Assembly (NCBI GenBank): GCA_902770195.1 | Contig: CACXSA010000042.1 | Coordinates: forward strand, 1 to 37,379 | Reading direction: 5' to 3' | Length of the DNA stretch: 37,379 nucleotides | DNA from: an uncultured Prevotellaceae bacterium | Lineage (GTDB): Bacteria > Bacteroidota > Bacteroidia > Bacteroidales > Bacteroidaceae | Part shown: positions 27,190 to 36,701 of the stretch, piece by piece | How positions within the stretch are numbered: position 1 is the first letter of the stretch | How the letters are laid out: every line of letters starts with the position of its first letter | Notes under the pieces: generated by a model | What the model was told of the DNA's origin: nothing | The model's database searches: none | What the model saw: only the letters and a program-made list of their open reading frames with translations | Made by a program: the position numbers and the translations under genes

Positions 27190-28356
27190 ATGAAAAATTT
27201 TAAAAAAGCTTTTGCAGGTATGACAGTAGCCGTGGCGCTGTTTTCTGCATGTGCCTCTGGTGAGCAGCAGGCACTAACCGTCTCTGGTCTTAATCCAGCA
27301 GATTTCGACACACTTATCAACGAAAAGCCCGTCAAACTTTTTACGTTGAAGAATGCCAATGGTATGGAGGTTTGTATCACCAACTACGGTGGTCGTGTTG
27401 TCAGCCTTGTTGTTCCTGACAAGAATGGTAAGCCTACCGATGTGGTGCTGGGTTTCGACAATATTGCCCAGTATGCCGACACGCTGAACTCTCCTAGCGA
27501 CTACGGTTCCAGCGTTGGCCGCTATGCCAACCGCATCAAAGAAGGTAAGTTCACGTTGAACGACAGCACTTACCAGTTGAAGCAAAACGATGGTCCTAAC
27601 TGTCTGCATGGTGGTGGTACCACAGGTTGGATGAACCAGGTATATACAGCCGAACAGATTGGCGACTCCATCCTGAAGCTGACTATTGAAGCAGAAGATG
27701 GTGAGAACGGATTCCCCGGTAAGGTAACTGCCGTTACAACCTATAAGGTTACCGCCGATAACGTGCTGGATATGACATGGGAAGCAGAGACCGACAAGCC
27801 AACCATTATCAACCAGACCAATCATAACTACTACAACCTGAGCGGTGACTTCACACAGGCCGCTTACGACCAGGTATTGTATGTTAATGCTGATAAGTTC
27901 ACTGCTTCTGACAAGTTATATATTCCCACTGGCGAGATTCGTGAAGTAGAAGGTACTGCAATGGATTTCCGCACACCGCACGCTGTAGGCGATTCCATCA
28001 ATAGCCAGTACGACCAGGTACAGAACGCCACCGGTTACGACCATAACTATTGCTTGAACACTGCTGGTGACGATACACAGGTTTGTGCCTCTTTGTATAG
28101 CCCCAAGACCGGTATTTTCATGGAGATGTTCACCAACGAGCCTGGTGTACAGGTTTATAGTGGTAACTTCCAGGGGGTTGGCAAGGATGCTGACATCATC
28201 CGCAAGCATGGTCTGAAGTACCCGAAGCACGTCAGCGTTTGTCTGGAAAGCCAGAAATACCCCGACAGCCCCAATCATCCCGAATGGGCACAGCCTGTGC
28301 TGAATCCTGGTGAGAAGTATTACAGCCATGCAGCCTATAAGTTCTCTGTGAAATAA
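27190..28356 (+). CDS. Lipoprotein aldose 1-epimerase
   Basis: The 388-residue mutarotase differs from its cytoplasmic paralogue in having a type II signal peptide: basic start MKNFKK, hydrophobic core, then lipobox LFSAC with Cys21. It should therefore be membrane-anchored and act in the periplasm or on the outer membrane. The core keeps the catalytic His in NCLHGG, His in QTNHNYYNL, and Glu in CLESQKYPDSP. It opens the arabinose operon, directly before the SSS symporter, so it probably adjusts the anomer offered to that transporter. The gene body is intact. Confidence 0.93.
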   Translation: MKNFKKAFAGMTVAVALFSACASGEQQALTVSGLNPADFDTLINEKPVKLFTLKNANGMEVCITNYGGRVVSLVVPDKNGKPTDVVLGFDNIAQYADTLNSPSDYGSSVGRYANRIKEGKFTLNDSTYQLKQNDGPNCLHGGGTTGWMNQVYTAEQIGDSILKLTIEAEDGENGFPGKVTAVTTYKVTADNVLDMTWEAETDKPTIINQTNHNYYNLSGDFTQAAYDQVLYVNADKFTASDKLYIPTGEIREVEGTAMDFRTPHAVGDSINSQYDQVQNATGYDHNYCLNTAGDDTQVCASLYSPKTGIFMEMFTNEPGVQVYSGNFQGVGKDADIIRKHGLKYPKHVSVCLESQKYPDSPNHPEWAQPVLNPGEKYYSHAAYKFSVK

Positions 28357-28410
28357 GAGGCTTTCAACTTCGACAATTCAAAAAAAAATAATTAATATAA
28401 CAGTTAACAC

Positions 28411-30411
28411 ATGGACAAAATTATTGAAGCGTTAAGCAACAATGGCTTCGCTACAGCAGACTATCTAGTCTTTGCAATCTACATCGTCATTCTGGTGGGT
28501 ATGGGAATGTTCCTTTCCCGCAGTAAAAAGGGAGAAGAGAAATCATCTACCGACTACTTCTTGGCTGGTAACACCTTGACATGGTGGGCCGTAGGTGCCT
28601 CACTCATCGCCGCAAACATCTCCGCCGAGCAGTTTATTGGTATGTCTGGTTCTGCTTTTAAATCAGGTATCGCTATGGCCGCCTACGAGCTGATGGCTGC
28701 AGCCACATTGATTGTGGTAGGTAAGTTCCTGCTTCCATTGATGATTGAAAAGAAGGTGTTCACCATTCCTCAGTTCCTACGTGAGCGTTACAACTGGGGC
28801 GTAGGTTTGGCATTCTCAATATTCTGGCTTTTCCTCTATGTCTTCATTAACCTGACATCAGTGTCTTGGTTAGGAGCTCTCGCTATCAAGCAGATTCTCG
28901 GTCTGCCCTCAATCATGGGCTCCTTCCTGGGTATGCCTGTTGACATGACCCTCATGTGGATTATCCTCATCCTCTTCCTGATTGCCGGTATCTATTCTAT
29001 CTATGGCGGTCTCGCCTCAGTAGCATGGACCGACGTGATGCAGGTGACCTTCCTGGTAGGCGGTGGTTTGATTACTGCCTATGCCGCACTCGATGTCATC
29101 GGTTCTTCACTGGGTATTGAGGGAGGTGCTGTAGGCGCATTCCAAGAGATATTCACCCATCTGGGAAGCATTCCTGGCGATCACCATTTCAACCTTGTCG
29201 TAGAGCGAAATGCTGACATATATCCAGATATCAACGGTATTATTGACGAAACAGGTGCTGTCGCTGCCGGTCAGCCTGGCTCCGACCCCTACTTCGACAT
29301 TCCTGGCATCGTGGTTATTGTTGGTGCCTTGTGGCTTACCAACCTGGGCTACTGGGGTTTCAACCAGTATATTATCCAGAAGGGTCTCGCTGCCAAGTCA
29401 CTTGACGAAGCCAAGAAGGGTATGATTTTCGCAGCCTTCCTGAAGATTTTGATTCCATTTATTGTCTGCATACCCGGTGTATGTGCTTTCTACATCATGA
29501 ACGGTGAGTACAACGGCACTCCCGTCCACGAGCTACTGACCAACCTCACAGGCTCTATTGACCGTTCGGACGACGCTTATCCTTTCCTCATCCGCAACTT
29601 CACGCCTGTTGTCATCAAGGGTCTGTCGTTTGCAGCCCTTGCAGCAGCCGTTATTTCTTCTCTGGCATCTATGTTCAACTCTACCTCAACCATCTTCACG
29701 ATGGATATCTATAAGCAGTTCATCAACAAGACAGCCTCCGAGAAGAAACTGGTGACCATTGGTCGTTTGACTTCTGTATGCGCCCTGATTATGGCACTCA
29801 TCGCTGTTTATCCCATCATGGGTGGTGCCGATCAGGCCTTCCAGATCATTCAGGAATATTCAGGCTTCGTCTATCCCGGTATTGTGGTTATCTTCGGTCT
29901 CGGACTGCTCTGGAAACGTGCCAGTGCCATTGCTGCTGTTGTGACAGCCGTAGGCACCTTCGTGTTCTCCATCCTGTTCAAGTTCATGATGCCCGACGTG
30001 CCCTTCCTGCTCCGCATGGGTTACGTGTTCATCTGTCTGGTCATCATGTTCTTCGGACTCTCCTACATGTCTAAGGATACCAAGAAAGCCCCCGAGGTTC
30101 CTGAAAAGACCCGTCGTGTGCTCTTCAAGTGGGCCCATTACAGTCTTGGACTCTCTACGGCAGCACTGGTACTGGGCTTTATGAGCTTCATTTACAAAGA
30201 CATGCGTGATTTGGGCTTCGAGGCCTTCCTCTTCATGGGTGCCTTCCTGTATTGCATCTATAAATTCTTGATCAGCAATGCCCTCGACGAGGTAGAGGAC
30301 GTAAGGTCAATCGGTGTCGAAACAAAGATATTCAAGACCGACCGCGTATTCAACTTGGGTGCCGCAGGTGTTATCATCATCCTGTGCATCCTCTACAAGC
30401 TGCTGTGGTAA
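28411..30411 (+). CDS. Sodium/sugar symporter (SSS/SGLT family), likely arabinose uptake
   Basis: The 666-residue protein has about 14 hydrophobic segments and the SSS motifs: LAGNTLTWWAVGASLIAANI near residue 51, GMSGSAFKSGIA, and FSIFWLFLYVFI. A hydrophilic insertion near residues 265-300 (YPDINGIIDETG) lies between helices. By family it couples Na+ influx to sugar import at the inner membrane. Its place between a mutarotase and araR-araD-araA-araB, as in other gut Bacteroidetes arabinose loci, points to L-arabinose. The Na+ gradient could be fed by the Na+-type pyrophosphatase encoded at 2166. Confidence 0.9.
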   Translation: MDKIIEALSNNGFATADYLVFAIYIVILVGMGMFLSRSKKGEEKSSTDYFLAGNTLTWWAVGASLIAANISAEQFIGMSGSAFKSGIAMAAYELMAAATLIVVGKFLLPLMIEKKVFTIPQFLRERYNWGVGLAFSIFWLFLYVFINLTSVSWLGALAIKQILGLPSIMGSFLGMPVDMTLMWIILILFLIAGIYSIYGGLASVAWTDVMQVTFLVGGGLITAYAALDVIGSSLGIEGGAVGAFQEIFTHLGSIPGDHHFNLVVERNADIYPDINGIIDETGAVAAGQPGSDPYFDIPGIVVIVGALWLTNLGYWGFNQYIIQKGLAAKSLDEAKKGMIFAAFLKILIPFIVCIPGVCAFYIMNGEYNGTPVHELLTNLTGSIDRSDDAYPFLIRNFTPVVIKGLSFAALAAAVISSLASMFNSTSTIFTMDIYKQFINKTASEKKLVTIGRLTSVCALIMALIAVYPIMGGADQAFQIIQEYSGFVYPGIVVIFGLGLLWKRASAIAAVVTAVGTFVFSILFKFMMPDVPFLLRMGYVFICLVIMFFGLSYMSKDTKKAPEVPEKTRRVLFKWAHYSLGLSTAALVLGFMSFIYKDMRDLGFEAFLFMGAFLYCIYKFLISNALDEVEDVRSIGVETKIFKTDRVFNLGAAGVIIILCILYKLLW

Positions 30412-30427
30412 ACGACACTGAATAGCT

Positions 30428-31105
30428 ATGACACAGTTCTATATTAAGGAACAAAAGATACTGCTCTCTGTCGATTGTATCATCTTCGGTTTCGAGCAAA
30501 ACAAGCTGAAGGTGCTCATTGGCAAGCGCAAGATGGATCCAGGTCGTGGCGAATGGAGCCTCTACGGAGGCTTCGTCCGCAACGACGAGAGTGTCGATGA
30601 TGCCGCCGACCGTACCCTGCACGAACTGACGGGCATGCGTAATGTCTATATGCGTCAGGTAGGTGCCTTCGGTGCTATCGACCGTGACCCGGGCGAACGT
30701 GTCGTTTCAGTAGCCTATTATGCGCTCATCAATGTGGCCGACTATAACACCAAGTTACAGGCCGAACACGAGGTGGAATGGGTGGATATCGAGTCCGTTC
30801 CCCAGATGTTCTCCGACCACAACGCGATGATTCTCAAGGCGCGTAAGATGATGCAGCAGAAAATCAAGACGGAGCCCATCAGCTTCCAGCTGCTGCCTCA
30901 GTTGTTCACCCTCACCCAGTTGCAACGTCTTTACGAGGCTGTCAACGGCGAAGAGGTCGATAAGCGCAACTTCCGCAAGCGTATCAAGGAGATGGACTTT
31001 ATCGAGAAGACCGAACTCATCGACAAGGTGACATCCAAGCGCGGAGCTGCCCTCTACCGCTTTAATAAAAAAATGTATAAAGAAGATCCTAACTTTAAAC
31101 TATAA
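30428..31105 (+). CDS. araR: Nudix-type transcriptional regulator of arabinose use, AraR
   Basis: The 225-residue protein joins an N-terminal Nudix-fold domain (residues 1 to about 140) to a C-terminal winged helix (about 150-225, with LFTLTQLQRLYEAV and KRNFRKRIKEM). The Nudix box is degenerate: after GGFVRNDESVDDAADR the catalytic REUxEE glutamates are missing (RTLHELTG), so it should bind rather than hydrolyse ligand. This architecture matches NrtR-like AraR of Bacteroides, which responds to arabinose. It sits 16 nt after the symporter and 6 nt before araD, inside the operon it would control. Confidence 0.9.
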   Translation: MTQFYIKEQKILLSVDCIIFGFEQNKLKVLIGKRKMDPGRGEWSLYGGFVRNDESVDDAADRTLHELTGMRNVYMRQVGAFGAIDRDPGERVVSVAYYALINVADYNTKLQAEHEVEWVDIESVPQMFSDHNAMILKARKMMQQKIKTEPISFQLLPQLFTLTQLQRLYEAVNGEEVDKRNFRKRIKEMDFIEKTELIDKVTSKRGAALYRFNKKMYKEDPNFKL

Positions 31106-31111
31106 AATACA

Positions 31112-31810
31112 ATGTTAGAAGAACTGAAAGAAAAAGTATTTCGTGCCAATCTTGACCTCGTGAAGCACAATCTCGTAATTTTCACCTGGGGCAATGTTTC
31201 GGCCATTGATCGTGAGAAGGGACTGGTAGTTATCAAGCCTTCTGGTGTTGAATACGACGTGATGAAAGCCAGCGATATGGTAGTCGTTGACCTCGAGACG
31301 GGAAAAGTTGTTGAAGGAGACCTGAACCCCTCATCAGACACCCCTACCCACCTTGTGCTTTACAAAGCGTTCCCCGAGCTGGGCGGTATAGTCCACACCC
31401 ACTCTACCTATGCCACTGCATGGGCTCAGGCTGGTAAGGACATCCCCAACATCGGCACCACTCATGCCGACTATTTCCACGACTGCATTCCCTGTACCGA
31501 TGCCATGACTGCCGACCAGATGCCCGAATACGAGCACAACACCGGCGTGGTCATTGTTAACCGTTTCATGCAGGGCAACATCAATCCTGTCCACACACCT
31601 GCCGTACTGGTGAAGAACCACGGTCCTTTTGCTTGGGGCAAGGATGCCGACCAGGCCGTCTATCATGCCGTCGTTACCGAGCAGGTTGCCAAGATGGCAT
31701 TCGTCTCATTCATGGTGAATCCCGATACCACGATGAACCCACTCTTGGTGGAAAAACATTTCAGCCGCAAACACGGTCCTAACGCTTATTATGGACAAAA
31801 GAAAAAGTAA
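31112..31810 (+). CDS. araD: L-ribulose-5-phosphate 4-epimerase
   Basis: The 232-residue class II aldolase-like epimerase converts L-ribulose-5-phosphate to D-xylulose-5-phosphate. The zinc ligands His95 and His97 ([11 protein letters not shown]) and His170 (KNHGPFAWG) are in place. [10 protein letters not shown] near residue 25 and SSDTPTHL near 74 bind the phosphate. THADYFHD carries the catalytic Asp. It is intact and ends 7 nt before the araA start. Confidence 0.95.
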   Translation: MLEELKEKVFRANLDLVKHNLVIFTWGNVSAIDREKGLVVIKPSGVEYDVMKASDMVVVDLETGKVVEGDLNPSSDTPTHLVLYKAFPELGGIVHTHSTYATAWAQAGKDIPNIGTTHADYFHDCIPCTDAMTADQMPEYEHNTGVVIVNRFMQGNINPVHTPAVLVKNHGPFAWGKDADQAVYHAVVTEQVAKMAFVSFMVNPDTTMNPLLVEKHFSRKHGPNAYYGQKKK

Positions 31811-31817
31811 ATTAAAT

Positions 31818-33277
31818 ATGAAAGCATTTGATAATTTAGAATTATGGTGGGTGACTGGTGCACAGCTGTTGTACGGAGGCGATGCCGTTGTTTCCGTTGA
31901 TGGTCACTCTAAGGAGATGGTAGAAGGTCTGAACAATTCAGGCATCATCCCCATCAAAGTAGTTTACAAAGGTACTGCCAACAGTTCCACCGAGGTGGAG
32001 GCTGTGATGAAGGCAGCTAACAACGACGCCAAGTGTGTGGGCATTATTACCTGGATGCACACCTTCTCGCCTGCCAAGATGTGGATTAAGGGTCTGCAGG
32101 CCCTTCAAAAGCCCCTGCTCCACTTCCACACCCAGTACAATGCCGAGATTCCCTGGGACACGATGGATATGGACTTCATGAACCTGAACCAGTCGGCTCA
32201 CGGTGATATCGAGTTCGGACACATCTGCACCCGTATGCGCGTACCCCGTAAGGTGGTCTGCGGCTATTGGAAGGACGAGGCTGCTCAGCGTCAGATAGCC
32301 GTCTGGGCTCGTGTTTGTGCCGGTGTAGCCGATTCCCACAACGTCCGCTGTCTGATGTTCGGTATGAACATGAACAATGTGGCTGTTACCGATGGCGACC
32401 GCGTAGAATTCGAACAGCGTCTCGGCTACCATGTTGACTACTACCCGGTTTCCTCCATGATGGAATACTGGAAGAAAGTCACAGAAGCTGAGGTTGACGA
32501 GCTCGTAGAGCAGTATAAGAAAGAATATGTCATCAAGATTGACGAGAGTGGCGAAGAGGTTTACTGGCAGAAGGTGCGCAATGCCGCCCGTGCCGAGATA
32601 GCCCTGCGCCGCGTGTTGAAAGACGAGGGTGCTACCGCTTTCACCACCAACTTCGACGACCTGGGTGATGCTGATATCAACCAGCCCGACTTCTGCGGCT
32701 TCGACCAGATTCCCGGTTTGGCCTCACAGCGTCTCATGGCCGAAGGTATCGGTTTCGGTGCTGAGGGCGACTGGAAGACAGCCTGTCTCTATCGCACCCT
32801 TTGGGTCATCCAGCAGACATGCTCGAGGTTTGTCCGCTCATCGCTGTCGATAAGCCCAAACTGGAGGTTCACTTCCTGGGCATCGGTGTCCGCAAGCAGC
32901 AGACCGCCCGTCTCGTCTTTACCTCAAAGGTGGGTCGTGGCATCAAGGCTACTGTTGTCGATTTGGGCAACCGCTTCCGTCTCATCTCTCAGGAAGTAGA
33001 GTGCATCGAGCCTAAGCCCATGCCTAACCTCCCCGTTGCTTCCGCTCTCTGGGTTCCACAGCCTACATTCGAGATCGGTGCCGGTGCCTGGATTCTGGCT
33101 GGTGGCACACACCATAGCGCGTTCTCCTACGACATCACCGAGGAGTATTGGGAAGACTTTGCCGAGATTCTGGGCATCGAGTATGTTCGTATCAATAAGA
33201 ACACGAACACCTTCGACTTCAAGCAGACACTCCGCAACAACGAGGTGTATTTCATGCTAAACAAATCGCTTAAATAA
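31818..33277 (+). pseudogene. araA: L-arabinose isomerase with internal frame-shifting deletion
   Basis: The enzyme isomerises L-arabinose to L-ribulose. Frame one, from ATG 31818 (MKAFDNLELWWVTGAQ), reads correctly to YRTLWVIQ at about 32811, then goes astray. The correct frame resumes at about 32813 with ADMLEVCPLIAVDKPKLEVH and continues to the end (GGTHHSAFSYD, NNEVYFML). Compared with E. coli AraA, about 27 residues between MKVM and HMLEV are missing. These include the TSFMEDYTYHF segment, which carries a metal-binding Glu. The deletion (about 80 bp) is not a multiple of three. Without it the gene would be normal length. As written it cannot encode active enzyme, although the rest of the operon is intact. 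Confidence 0.9.
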
Positions 33278-33290
33278 TTGACAATTGATT

Positions 33291-34883
33291 ATGATGACAG
33301 CAAAACAGACAATAGAAGCAGGTAAGGCCATTCTCGGTATCGAGTTTGGCTCTACCCGCATCAAAGCCGTCCTCATCGACGGGCAGAACAAGCCCATCGC
33401 ACAAGGTTCACATGAATGGGAGAATCAGTTAGTTGATGGTCTCTGGACCTACTCTACCGAGGCTATCTGGTACGGATTGCAGGACTGCTATGCAGAACTT
33501 CGCAAGGACGTTCTGAAGCAGTACGATTGCGAAATCGAGTCCCTTGCAGCCATTGGTTTCTCTGCGATGATGCATGGTTACATGGCTTTTAATGAGAAAC
33601 AGGAAATCCTGGTTCCTTTCCGCACTTGGCGTAACACCAATACGGGCAAGGCCGCTGCAGAGCTCTCCAAGCTCTTCAACTACAACATTCCCCTGCGTTG
33701 GAGCATCAGCCATCTCTATGAGGCCATTCTTGACAACGAGGAACACGTAGCCGACATTAAATACCTCACCACACTGGCAGGTTATGTCCACTGGCAGGTG
33801 ACTGGTCAGTTCGTGCTGGGTGTAGGCGATGCATCAGGTATGATTCCTGTAGATCCGAAGACCAAGACCTATGACGCCACGATGGTTGAAAAGTTCAACA
33901 ACCTCATTGCACCCAAGGGTTTCTCATGGAAACTGTTGGATATCCTCCCCAAATCACTCAATGCAGGTGACAATGCTGGATTCCTGACTCCGGAAGGTGC
34001 CAAGAAGCTCGACGTCTCAGGTCACCTCAATGCAGGCATCCCCGTATGTCCTCCAGAGGGCGACGCTGGTACAGGCATGGTTGCCACCAATGCCGTCAAG
34101 CAACGCACCGGTAATGTCTCCGCAGGTACTTCCAGCTTCTCTATGATAGTACTCGAGAAGGAACTCTCCAAGCCCTACGAGATGATTGATATGGTCACCA
34201 CTCCCGATGGCTCACTCGTTGCTATGGTACATTGCAACAACTGCACCAGCGACATCAATGCCTGGGTGGGACTCTTTAAGGAATATCAGCAACTACTTGG
34301 CATTAAGGTTGATATGAACGAACTTTACGGAAAGCTGTTCAATAAAGCCTTGGAGGGTGACACAGACTGTGGCGGTCTGATGGCATACAACTATGTCAGC
34401 GGTGAGCCCGTTACCGGCTTGCATGAAGGACGTCCCATGTTTCTGCGCTCCGCCAACGACAAGTTCAACCTCGCCAACTTCATGCGTGCCCACCTCTATG
34501 GTGCCATTGGCGTGCTGAAGATTGGTAACGACATCCTGCTCAAGGAAGAGAAAATCAAGGTGGACCGCATCACCGGTCATGGCGGCTACTTCAAGACACC
34601 AGGCGTTGGTCAGCGCATGCTGGCTGCTGCCCTCAACTCGCCCATCTCCGTGATGGAGACCGCAGGCGAAGGTGGTGCCTGGGGTATTGCCTTGTTGGCA
34701 GGCTACCTCATCAACAAGAACGGCAAGTCGCTTGCCGACTATCTCGAGGATGTAGTATTCGCTGGCAACACAGGTGTCAGCATTGCCCCCACTGCCGAGG
34801 ATGTCGCAGGCTTCGAGCGTTACATCGAGAACTACAAGCAATGCCTGCCCGTTGAGCAAGCTGCTGTTGACAACAAGAAATAA
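33291..34883 (+). CDS. araB: L-ribulokinase-type FGGY carbohydrate kinase
   Basis: The roughly 530-residue kinase phosphorylates L-ribulose after AraA. The FGGY N-terminus appears as GIEFGSTRIKAVLID near residue 19 and the C-terminal domain as DRITGHGGYFKTPGV with GEGGAWGIALLAGY. The start is the ATG at 33291 (or the adjacent ATG at 33294); an upstream TTG is possible but unlikely. The gap from araA is 13 nt. It is the last gene of the operon and is followed by a terminator. The kinase subfamily is assigned from operon context. Confidence 0.93.
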   Translation: MMTAKQTIEAGKAILGIEFGSTRIKAVLIDGQNKPIAQGSHEWENQLVDGLWTYSTEAIWYGLQDCYAELRKDVLKQYDCEIESLAAIGFSAMMHGYMAFNEKQEILVPFRTWRNTNTGKAAAELSKLFNYNIPLRWSISHLYEAILDNEEHVADIKYLTTLAGYVHWQVTGQFVLGVGDASGMIPVDPKTKTYDATMVEKFNNLIAPKGFSWKLLDILPKSLNAGDNAGFLTPEGAKKLDVSGHLNAGIPVCPPEGDAGTGMVATNAVKQRTGNVSAGTSSFSMIVLEKELSKPYEMIDMVTTPDGSLVAMVHCNNCTSDINAWVGLFKEYQQLLGIKVDMNELYGKLFNKALEGDTDCGGLMAYNYVSGEPVTGLHEGRPMFLRSANDKFNLANFMRAHLYGAIGVLKIGNDILLKEEKIKVDRITGHGGYFKTPGVGQRMLAAALNSPISVMETAGEGGAWGIALLAGYLINKNGKSLADYLEDVVFAGNTGVSIAPTAEDVAGFERYIENYKQCLPVEQAAVDNKK

Positions 34884-34894
34884 CAGCTCACGTC

Positions 34895-35158
34895 CTACCC
34901 AATAAAGAGAGCTGCTTTCCTCGTGGATGCAGCCCTCTTTTTTCTTTTCACCGCTTGAAATTCTTTTAGTCGGCCTTTGTATAAAGAATTATCAAGAAAG
35001 GGCTTAAAATAACCATTCAAAGAGCGTTCCAAAGGAACATTAGGAACAAGACCCAACAATTCCTTTAACGCATCTCGAAAAGCATTAAAGTTACTCGCAT
35101 TAACAGATTCTCTTTTATAACTCTTTGTTATTGATTGATTAGGAGAATATATATTCAT
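34895..35158 (-). CDS. Small basic protein, unknown function
   Basis: The 87-residue ORF is basic and probably helical (NFNAFRDALKELLGL, then SLYKGRLKEFQAVKRKKR). It lies 30 nt after the PIN gene in the same direction, so it could be the last gene of the toxin-antitoxin-like operon. Its last 12 or so residues are encoded by the shared terminator hairpin at 34904-34943, which is odd for a well-kept gene. I do not recognise a family. It may be a real small protein or a remnant. Confidence 0.35.
   Translation of the reverse strand: MNIYSPNQSITKSYKRESVNASNFNAFRDALKELLGLVPNVPLERSLNGYFKPFLDNSLYKGRLKEFQAVKRKKRAASTRKAALFIG
34904..34943. terminator. Terminator after araB, possibly bidirectional
   Basis: AAAGAGAGCTGC (34904-34915) pairs with GCAGCCCTCTTT (34929-34940) with one mismatch and a 13-nt loop; T-rich sequence follows on the plus strand and precedes it weakly on the other side. 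It closes the arabinose operon and sits inside the 3' end of the 87-residue ORF. Confidence 0.65.
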
Positions 35159-35188
35159 ATCTTATTAATATAACTCTAATGAAAAAAT

Positions 35189-35621
35189 CTACAGTATCTT
35201 CTCGCAAACATACTTCTCTATCTTCACATCAGGCAACTTGCTGCCTTTTTGCTTCACTTCAGTGATGAAGTCTGCTATCTCCGCAGGTGTCAGCAGGCCC
35301 TTCCGCCAAGCATACCAAAGGAAGTCTATCGTAGTGAGATACACTATCTTTTTCTCCTCGCAGTATGCACGGATATCGCGCAGGTTGCTGCTGCCAATCA
35401 CGTTATGAGTAAACAAGCAATAGGCCATGCAGGCACTCTCGCCCTTACCGAATCGGCTTCTTAGCATAGCATACTCGCGGAGCATTTCGCCACGAGGTGC
35501 AAAAGGGAGAAGCGTGATATTCTTCAGCAACGCCATCTGGTGGTCTATCTGCGTTCTGATGTCCGATAGCAATTCCTCGTGCTGCATCCAATACAATCTG
35601 TGTCTTCACACTCTTTGCCAT
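35189..35621 (-). pseudogene. PIN-domain toxin-like protein with internal frame-shifting deletion
   Basis: Read on the minus strand, an ATG at 35621, 1 nt after the ImmA/IrrE stop, starts MAKSVKTQIVLDA, the first strand and first acidic residue of a PIN domain. Homology then jumps to another frame at about 35583 with HEELLSDIRTQIDHQ and continues to the stop (GKGESACMAYC, VIGSSNLRDI, YLTTIDFLWYA). The intervening N-terminal helices are missing, so a segment on the order of 100 bp seems lost with a frameshift. PIN domains are Mg2+-dependent RNases and common toxins. A 135-residue product from an ATG at 35596 is possible but would lack strand 1. Tight coupling to the peptidase gene suggests one operon. 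Confidence 0.7.
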
Positions 35622-35622
35622 C

Positions 35623-36333
35623 CTATTTCAGCAGATTTAATAGTTCTACATAGTGACCCTCGGAAATGCGTTCCTGCTCAAACAGCAGGCGGGCCTTCTC
35701 GCCAAAGTCGCCGATGACCACGCCCTCGTTGCCCGGCTGATAGAGTGAGAGGTCGTAGCCATATTTTGTTGCTATGTCCTGGATAATCGGACTTTCCTCC
35801 AGATGTGCCTGCAGCTCTTCTTCAGTAAGCAGGCGCAGGTGGCGCAGACAATAGCACAGCGACTGGTGGCTCACTCCGAACAGCTGCTCGACACGCAGCA
35901 TCGTGGCGGTGGTGATGTGGCGGTTCATAATTTCTTCCGAGGGTATCGACTCCAACACACCTGCCTGTGGCAAGAGTAGCACAGAAGCGAAGGCATTGGC
36001 ATTGATCTCGGCAGGGTCTTTCTCCATGCCTGGAGTTCCGCAGATGTGAGGCTTGGGCTCTTCGTCGTAATATAGGTGAAACAACTCGTGGCAAATGGTG
36101 AAGTGCTGACGGCCACGCGAATTGTTTGAGTTGATGAGCATAAACTTGCCCTTGCCGTCGGATGAACGCATGGAAAGACCGCAAGCCTTCTCTGACAGGG
36201 GACGATAGATGACCATGATGCCCAGCTTGCGTAGCAGCGTCTTCGTGTGGATGGGTTCAGACGGGTTCATACCTGCTTGTGCTCGCATCTTCAGTGCCAG
36301 TTGCTCGATGGCTTCTTTAGCTAACTTCTTCAT
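35623..36333 (-). CDS. ImmA/IrrE (COG2856) metallopeptidase
   Basis: The 236-residue protein carries the zinc-peptidase motif HELFH in FTICHELFHLYY near residue 87 and the family helix EINANAFASVLLLP near 113 with the third metal ligand. The N-terminal region with PLSEKACGLSMRSSDGKG is typical. The C-terminal third (about 140-236) contains a helix-turn-helix-like stretch (ATMLRVEQLFGVSHQSL). Members cleave Xre-type repressors or act as partners in toxin-antitoxin modules. It overlaps the Xre gene by 4 nt (ATGA) and is followed by the PIN gene after 1 nt, giving Xre-peptidase-PIN. Confidence 0.88.
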   Translation of the reverse strand: MKKLAKEAIEQLALKMRAQAGMNPSEPIHTKTLLRKLGIMVIYRPLSEKACGLSMRSSDGKGKFMLINSNNSRGRQHFTICHELFHLYYDEEPKPHICGTPGMEKDPAEINANAFASVLLLPQAGVLESIPSEEIMNRHITTATMLRVEQLFGVSHQSLCYCLRHLRLLTEEELQAHLEESPIIQDIATKYGYDLSLYQPGNEGVVIGDFGEKARLLFEQERISEGHYVELLNLLK

Positions 36334-36668
36334 TTTTCAAGCATTTTCTGCATTTTCATATACTCCAGCACTACTTGTTTGAAGCGTGCTACTTCTTTCA
36401 TGTCGCCCTCTGTCAGTCCATCGGTGCGAAAGGCGCAGACCATCATGCGGTCTTTCACCGTAGCAACATCGGGCTCGAACAGTAATTCCAGCTCGCAGCC
36501 CAGCAAAGACGCCGAACGCTCCAGCACTTCCAGTGGTGCCTCGCGCTCACCAGCCTCATAGTTGGCATAGGCACTACGACCGATGCCCAGATAACTGGAC
36601 ATCTGCTCTTGAGTTAGGTCGTTGGCCTCACGTAGCATCTTCAGGTTTTTACCAATCACATTGCTCAT
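36330..36668 (-). CDS. Xre-family helix-turn-helix regulator
   Basis: The 112-residue protein starts MSNVIGKNLKMLREANDLT; a further in-frame ATG at 36713 overlaps the promoter and is rejected. The HTH_3 domain covers about residues 4-58 (TQEQMSSYLGIGRSAYANYE is the recognition region). A C-terminal helical part (VKDRMMVCAFRTDGL, MKEVARFKQVVLEYM) probably mediates contact with the peptidase. It is the first gene of the operon and the likely autorepressor or antitoxin. Confidence 0.9.
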   Translation of the reverse strand: MSNVIGKNLKMLREANDLTQEQMSSYLGIGRSAYANYEAGEREAPLEVLERSASLLGCELELLFEPDVATVKDRMMVCAFRTDGLTEGDMKEVARFKQVVLEYMKMQKMLEK

Positions 36669-36701
36669 AGTCCTTGATTCTTTATCTTTTGAAATCCGTG
36701 G

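Noticed and set aside
29778-30138. Overlapping ORFs inside the SSS symporter gene
   Set aside because: They are high-GC shadow frames with no start signals or recognisable domains.
32800-32822. Programmed ribosomal frameshift in araA
   Set aside because: A shift cannot restore the roughly 27 missing catalytic residues, and no slippery heptamer is seen at the junction.
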